Assembly (NCBI GenBank): GCA_034336665.1
Contig: JAPFBE010000003.1
Span: 14,734,360-14,798,359, forward strand
Origin: Luscinia megarhynchos
Taxonomy: Eukaryota > Chordata > Aves > Passeriformes > Turdidae
Reading direction: 5' to 3'
Length of the DNA stretch: 64,000 bases
The translations under genes and the position numbers were made by a program. The notes under the pieces were generated by a model. That model searched no databases. It had not been told where the DNA came from and saw nothing but the letters and a program-made list of their open reading frames with translations. Within the stretch, counting starts at the first letter, position 1. Each line of letters begins with the position of its first letter. Shown here piece after piece: positions 57,856 through 64,000 of this stretch.

Positions 57856-60800
57856 GTGAGCATCTACAATCCTACTGTTATGTCTCTCTCTGTCTAAACT
57901 GCCTGTACCAAAACAGTCTAGAGTCGACTGAAATACATGATAGGTAGCAGAATTAATTTCTGATATTATCTTCCACTACCATTTTTGTCAGGTAATCACT
58001 TTCATAGCAAGAATAGAGTTTTCAGAATAGAAAGGAATCTATTTTATTGGTTAGGAATCCCTCTTATTTACTACTCCAACAAAGACATTTTGCACAATGT
58101 TTTTTCCATTCAAATTTTAAAGGGGAAAATAAGCATTTTTTAAATAGAACTCTACTCTGCATGCGTTCAAAGCCCACAAAAACCAGTGTAAGTTTGCAAC
58201 TGCTTAAGATGGTTCTGCATCAGGATTATTTTCAAAGTACTGAATTTTATCTAAAATTATGCCATCTGTACACCTTTTCTTAAATGGATACATAAAGGAT
58301 ATTTACAATGCAGCCATTGTATGCCCCACATAAATAAAGAGAAGATAAAAAAAAAAAAGGCAGAATGACAATCTATTTCAGAAACAGAGATTTCATGTTA
58401 GATACACAGTATAACATTCTCATTATCACCATTATTCATCAGGATGACTCACACCAACAACTGATGTCTGTTTATTTGAAATCTTTTTCCATTTATCGTT
58501 CTCGACAGAATCAGAGGTGATAAGGTGACAGAATGTCTGCTTTCTTTTATATATTAATTGAAAAAGGAATCTCCCTCATTTCCATAAGCAAGTAAACATA
58601 AAATGTTTGTCTGTGTTCCTTTGTTTCTCACGCATTAAAGAATCTGCATAGGGTTGTGAGCAGTCAGCATTTACCCAAGCACACTGACACATGGGTGTTT
58701 CCAGAACTTGCATTAAGTTTATGGTAAATTATAGACATATATTTCTGGGTATGCTCAATAGAAGGTTAGGCACCTCCTATCAAAGAAGAAATTTGACCAT
58801 ACCAGGGATAGACTTTGCTTGGTTGTACTTTGCAGCTTAATTCCATACTTTGGGATGGTCTGTGCTTGTTTGTTTCTCACTTCATATTACAACAAATCAA
58901 GATTAATTCAGCTAATAACATTGTCTCAGAAGATAGAAATGAGCTACAGTTTGTTCATCCTTTTAGTCATATGTGCTCTGTGGTTTTGTTTAAATTTGAA
59001 CAGTCACTGTGCATTTGACTCTTTGCCATGGATCAGGAATTTTTATATAGAACTGGAATGTTGCATGTGCACCCACTCTGATAAAGGTCTTCACTTGAGG
59101 TGGTAAGGGAGATCTGGTTCAGGTGCAAGAGATTATTTTTCTGTTATTTCCCCTAGACAGAAGCTCAAAAGCTAAGTCCCAGCTTCCTACATACATTTTG
59201 AACCTTTTAACTAAAAATTACATCTGTTCTCTGTATGTGACGGGTTTGATTATTTATTTTACTATTGCACTTTCAATCTGGTAATCCAATTCATCTTGTA
59301 AGAAGCTGGCATTTTATTATGACTTTTCCATGATAATAAGAAAGAGGTAAAGCATCCATGATCCTTTTGTTTAGTTAGTATCTGAATGACTAACTATTGC
59401 AAGGGAACAGAAGTGCCAGGTTAGCACAGACTGTTCCACCTTCAACACAGCTGCTTTTCAGAAGTCCAGTAGTTGACTTCCCTCATGAACTACAGAGAGA
59501 ACAAAAATTTTAGTCTCAGGACAACACCCTGTGAGCTGAACACTAAAAAAATCCATTGTGCTGAACTAAACCATACATCTGAGCCCTAAGTGAGGATTAA
59601 AACAGACAGCTTTCAAAACCAGTGAGGTACTCCTGAGTTAGTCATCGCTCAGTCCAGTCATCACAGAGATATGATGATAGAAAGAAGTCCTAAAGTAAGA
59701 TTGAAAAATGGTGGCTCACTAGTTAACTAAAGTATTTGGTGCTTATTTTCAGAACCAGTTTGAAAGCTCTCTGTGGGGCAGAGTAATTATCTATTTCATC
59801 AGAATATTCTACTTTTGAAATCAAATTGTCCCATACTTAGAAGCCATAGCCTGAAAGGCATTAACATCCCATCATTCAGACAGCTGTGTTCTGTGGTTGC
59901 CAGTCTCTCCTCTTCTTCCCTATCTCCCACCCTAAGTATAGATGAAATGTCAAGAGAAACATTAAAATAAGGCACAGCTCTTGGGTGGGGGCTCATCCTC
60001 AAGAGCCTTTCAGAAAAAGCAGACCAAACAATTCATTTTTGGAGGACCTAGTTTAGGCTCAATTAAGTCTCAGTCAGATTTGGGGCTCCATTCTCCTGAT
60101 ACAACATGTTTTCATATACTACTGCATACACACACACACTTTTTTTTGCACACTACAATAATAAAAATATGTTACTCCTCTGAGGGAATGCAAAGATAAA
60201 ATGTGAAAGAGAAGATTTTTTGACGAATTTGAATTCTTTTACACGTTTAGTTCTCAGTTTTGTAAGAGTTAGAAATGAACCTCTGCAATCAGATGATAAA
60301 TTCATAGCAACACTCAGTGTTTCAAGACAGCAGGTATATATAAATGCAGGAAAACTGCAAATGCTGGTATGAATTGCATTTATATTGCAAATCTTGTTGT
60401 CAGAGGGAGTCAGTTGCTGTATCTTGGGTGCTCATAATTTATGAGATAATTTGCTGAGTTTGAAGGCAAGACCCATATCCTTCCCCTCATTTCCAGTGAT
60501 GTAATCTGAGCCTACTCCACCTGCAAGGAGCTCTCTTTCTGGTTATTGTTGCCTGCCAACTCAGTATATGAAGTCTCCCTGTCAGTACCTTCAGGTTACA
60601 TTAATTTAGGGAATCTATGCCTGAATTTCTAGCATTTTCTTAAATAACAGTTATTATATGTGTTCTGAACACACAACACTAGAAGTTTTAAGTGATTGTG
60701 GATTTCCAGAGAGTGGTAATCTTGCATTCACCAGCATCTTAAACCATGTTTCACATGTGGTGTAAAAACAAATGTCACATTTTTATCTTTTCAAACTCAG

Positions 60801-62197
60801 TTGAACAACTTGTTACAGCCTGAGCAGAAGATCACAGGTTCATCCTCTCAGTAAAGTACAGCACAAAGGTGCTTGCTAACTTTATAGGGAAATTGAAGTC
60901 TATCAAAAAACTCGACTCTATTCTAGGCCTGTATTTTCACATAAACTTTTTCATTGAGACAGTCAGCTTGAAGTCACACACCTTTGCAACATCAGTTTTA
61001 CCAAAACTGCTTTCCCCAACATGAGAATATTTCATTTATTCAGAGAGTGATTTCAGTAGGAACCTGAGCAAAGGGACTGAGAATTCATAGCAATTTATGA
61101 GTAACTACACCAGTGTTCATAATACAGCAGTTCAGAAAATTCTGTTTGTAGCAAAACAGCAAGAAGTTAGCTTTTATAGGCATCTGGTTTTTATTTGATG
61201 ATTGTAATGAGCTATAGTCACCTTTCACCACTGCCTACAACAATACCATGTCCAAATTTAGTTATTTGATCTAACAGTTACTTATCTATCCTTATGACAT
61301 GAGTTAATATATTCTTGGAAGTTTTCTGAGACAGATTTCCTTTAAGGTCTAGAGCTGGTGGTGGGTATTTTGGGAAAAGGAGAGTCCAGCAGGAGAAAGC
61401 AGCAATAGAATTAGATGTAATATATTTGAGAATTGATCTAATTATATGTTTTCTCAAGTCAACAGAGGATGAAGGAGTAAGTCACTGCTGGATATGATGT
61501 GAGTGTGGGATATCAGTTACCTAGTTTTGGGCAGCTTTGTGTGGGAAGCAGAAGACACACTATAGATTCACCATTATTCTCTCTTCCATCCCTCCACTTC
61601 TATCCTCCTTGTTCTGGGCTACTAGCAACTTACAGAATGGATATTTTTTCCCTACATCTGGCATGGCATTAGGAATCTATGACTCGATCCATAAACAGGC
61701 AGATAAAAAGGAATGTGTGCGTTTTTGTGAAAAGCCTCTCCATGTAAACCTCTTCCTTTACTCTGAGTTGCCACTGAGTGCCTCCAGCATTGATTAATCT
61801 GATTACTCATAGCAGTCTGACATCACATTTTCTGTGGAACAGTTTTCTCATCATTGAGAGCAAGACTTGCCCCTGTGTAACAAGGAGACAACCTGAATGG
61901 CACAACCTTGTACTTGTGAGGGTGGTCTGAGCCCCATTCTGATTCCCTACATGAATCTCAGAGCTGGCAACCAGAACTTAATGGGAAAAGAGGCAAAAAT
62001 TGGCATTCTTTCTATTTAAAAAAATCCACACTTTTCCCCTACTCACATCAGCATCAGAGCAAAGCATCTTCCAGAATGATTAGAGGAAAAAATGCAAACC
62101 TGTCACATTGTTCCATTTTCCTTCCAAGGTAGACAATAAAATTCAAATTAAACTTCATCAGTTTTTTATTTACTTCCTAGGGAAGCTACTTCAGCCA
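57856..62197. other. unique AT-rich sequence, no gene seen
   Basis: No exon, RNA gene or transposon was recognised in about 4.3 kb. A CA-rich word cluster lies at 60125-60150. Confidence 0.5.
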
Positions 62198-62220
62198 TTT
62201 CCCCAGGAAACCTGGGGAAA
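62198..62220. repeat. perfect hairpin, 10-bp stem and 3-base loop
   Basis: TTTCCCCAGG AAA CCTGGGGAAA is a perfect inverted repeat. It lacks the U-run of a bacterial terminator, and bacterial terminators are not expected here. Function unknown. Confidence 0.9.
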
Positions 62221-64000
62221 GTACACTGTGTTGCTGTGCTGGGATATTATGTGATGGGGGTTTTGTTGACCCAAACTTTTGCCCCACACTTTTGAAGAAG
62301 ACACCTCAGCTTTGGAAAATGAGTGCAGCTAACAACAGCCAATCAGTTTTTCTCCTAGTGATATGTCTTCTTCCTCCAAACCTCTGCATGCAATTAGATC
62401 TCACCTCCTTAGATACTGGACTAGTTTGAATTTTGCCTTTTAGCCACTGGCACATTTTATGGCTCATGTGCATTTGCTGTGCAGCTGGACCAGGGCTCAA
62501 GCTGAACCTGACTTATTGGCAGGCTGAGACTGATTCCCACTTACTATTATCTGCATGTGTCTGAATTAAAATCATTATCTGCAAAGTGCTGCTTTCCTGA
62601 GCAGCTCTTTCACATTTTTGCAACTGTGTTTATCAGCACTCTGCATTGCTGCAGAGACCCTCTGGATCTCGATATTTCCTGGCTGACGTCTAGCATGGCT
62701 AGACATGATTTGAAACTACAGCATGGAAAGAAAAAGCTTAATAGAAGTGAAGCCTCACAGCGAAGTGGCATATTTCAATAAAACAGTGTCTGTAGCAGTT
62801 TTCCATAATTACAAAATTGCTTTATCATACCCATTTTATTTTTACTGGCAGTCTATCTTATGTAAGTATAGGATATATTATATATGTTTGTTGAACTTAA
62901 TTCAAATACTGAAACACACAGCTCCTTATCTGGCAAATCACCAAATATAATTGGTAATGCTTCCAAAATTTATTCAGAGAATCAAGTTTTTAATAATATC
63001 ATGTTGACAAGAATAACCTAAAATAGATCCTTCCCCAATTTTAGATGTAGCGTGAGAACTGAAGAAAAAAATTCACATCTATATGTCAATGTTAGTAAAC
63101 ATTTCTTTCAGCTAATTCTTCAAGCTTTCTTGTGTTGAAGTTCAAACAGAGTTCTGACTGGCTTCAAAAAGTCTGGACCCAGCAGAAATAAGATATATAT
63201 CCAGCCTAGATCTCCTCAATTCCTAATGAGAATACATTAATTTGTCCAGCATGATTTCTGTCTGTACCTCTATCTCTGTCCTGTTAAATAAAGCCTGAAT
63301 GTTATTAACAACTAAACATGCTCTTAAAGGGTTGAAAGCTTGGCTTCCTATCTTCTTTTCAAATGTACCACTAGCTACACAAGATAAACAGAGAAACAAA
63401 TAATAGAAAAGAAAGCCCTTTTTAATTAAGCAATATGGGAAAGACCTACTTGTTATTTGCAAACCTGAAACTTCCCCTTTCACAGGACTTCCCACTATAA
63501 CATGATGATGGACATAAGAACTTGCATTGAAAAAAATCAGGATTATTAGGTGTGAAATGCTTTTTGGATAGCAATTCTGATTAATCTGCTTTTTACTGCC
63601 TCAGATTGTCTCCTCTGAGTAATTGACTTTTGTCAGAGCCTTTATTATCATGGCTGCAGAGGAATCACCATTATATTTGTTCTCAATATGAGATAAATAA
63701 TAGCTTCTGGGTTTCAGACATACTATTCCAAAACAAAATTGGAATTTCCTCTTTTTTTTTTAGACAGTGTCTTTCAACAGCATGCAAGTGAGGTGATCTG
63801 CTCTGTGATGATGAAGCACTGTCCTTACCTGCCCCTGCTCCTCTGTCCTCATCCTCTCTATTTGAGAGGCATTTCAGCCTCTGGAACTCCCAGAATCACC
63901 TTAAATCACCCAAATTTTTCATTCTGTTTCTAAGAAACATGCATGCCTTCAGCTAATCTATTATTTAGACATTTAACAACACAAGACTTTACAACAGCGG
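62221..64000. other. unique AT-rich sequence, no gene seen
   Basis: No exon or repeat was recognised up to the end of the window. The sequence continues past the edge. Confidence 0.5.

Noticed and set aside
62198..62220. Hairpin as a transcription terminator
   Set aside because: There is no T-run, and bacterial-type terminators do not apply in vertebrate DNA.

Overview
The window looks like avian nuclear DNA, most likely from a songbird. It is AT-rich, shows no bacterial or phage gene organisation, and its recognisable repeats are CR1 LINEs plus long terminal repeats (LTRs) of endogenous retroviruses of the avian ERV type. No mammalian SINE or L1 sequence was recognised. CR1 is also abundant in reptiles, so the bird call rests on the CR1 tail type and on one LTR remembered as a songbird family; no database was searched.

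I found no convincing multi-exon gene, rRNA, tRNA, CRISPR array or operon. The long open frames are explained by simple repeats, old transposons or chance. The segment reads as a gene desert or the inside of very long introns. Many short open frames begin at TTG, CTG or GTG, which are not normal starts here.

Layout: 1.4-1.6 kb holds an old LINE reverse-transcriptase C-terminus of L2/CR1-like type. 4.80-4.95 kb is a 25-bp minisatellite. 6.48-7.00 kb is an antisense CR1 with an internal deletion. 14.5-15.1 kb is a sense CR1 tail. 18.6-19.0 kb is a possible antisense LTR, followed by an antisense CR1 tail (19.49-19.76 kb) and a GGAAA pentamer array. 23.1-23.6 kb is a possible sense LTR. 28.5-28.95 kb is a GC-richer block open in several frames. 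29.9-30.3 kb is pyrimidine-rich and ends in an acceptor-like site. 31.8-32.2 kb and 39.5-39.75 kb are decayed CR1 coding pieces, and 40.9-41.2 kb is a clean CR1 3' end. 42.12-42.65 kb is a solo ERV LTR with TATA box and polyA signal. 43.7-44.2 kb is a second old L2/L3-like LINE piece. 45.1-45.8 kb is a striking 718-bp tract made only of A and G. From 46 to 64 kb there is only unique AT-rich sequence with a few small repeats.

The most interesting leads are the 718-bp pure-purine tract, a 75-codon minus-strand ATG frame with a signal-peptide-like start next to the solo LTR, three or four short exon-like stretches with good splice-site context, and two very old LINE relics. All gene-like leads are weak and are marked so. 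I saw no previously undescribed system that I could defend.
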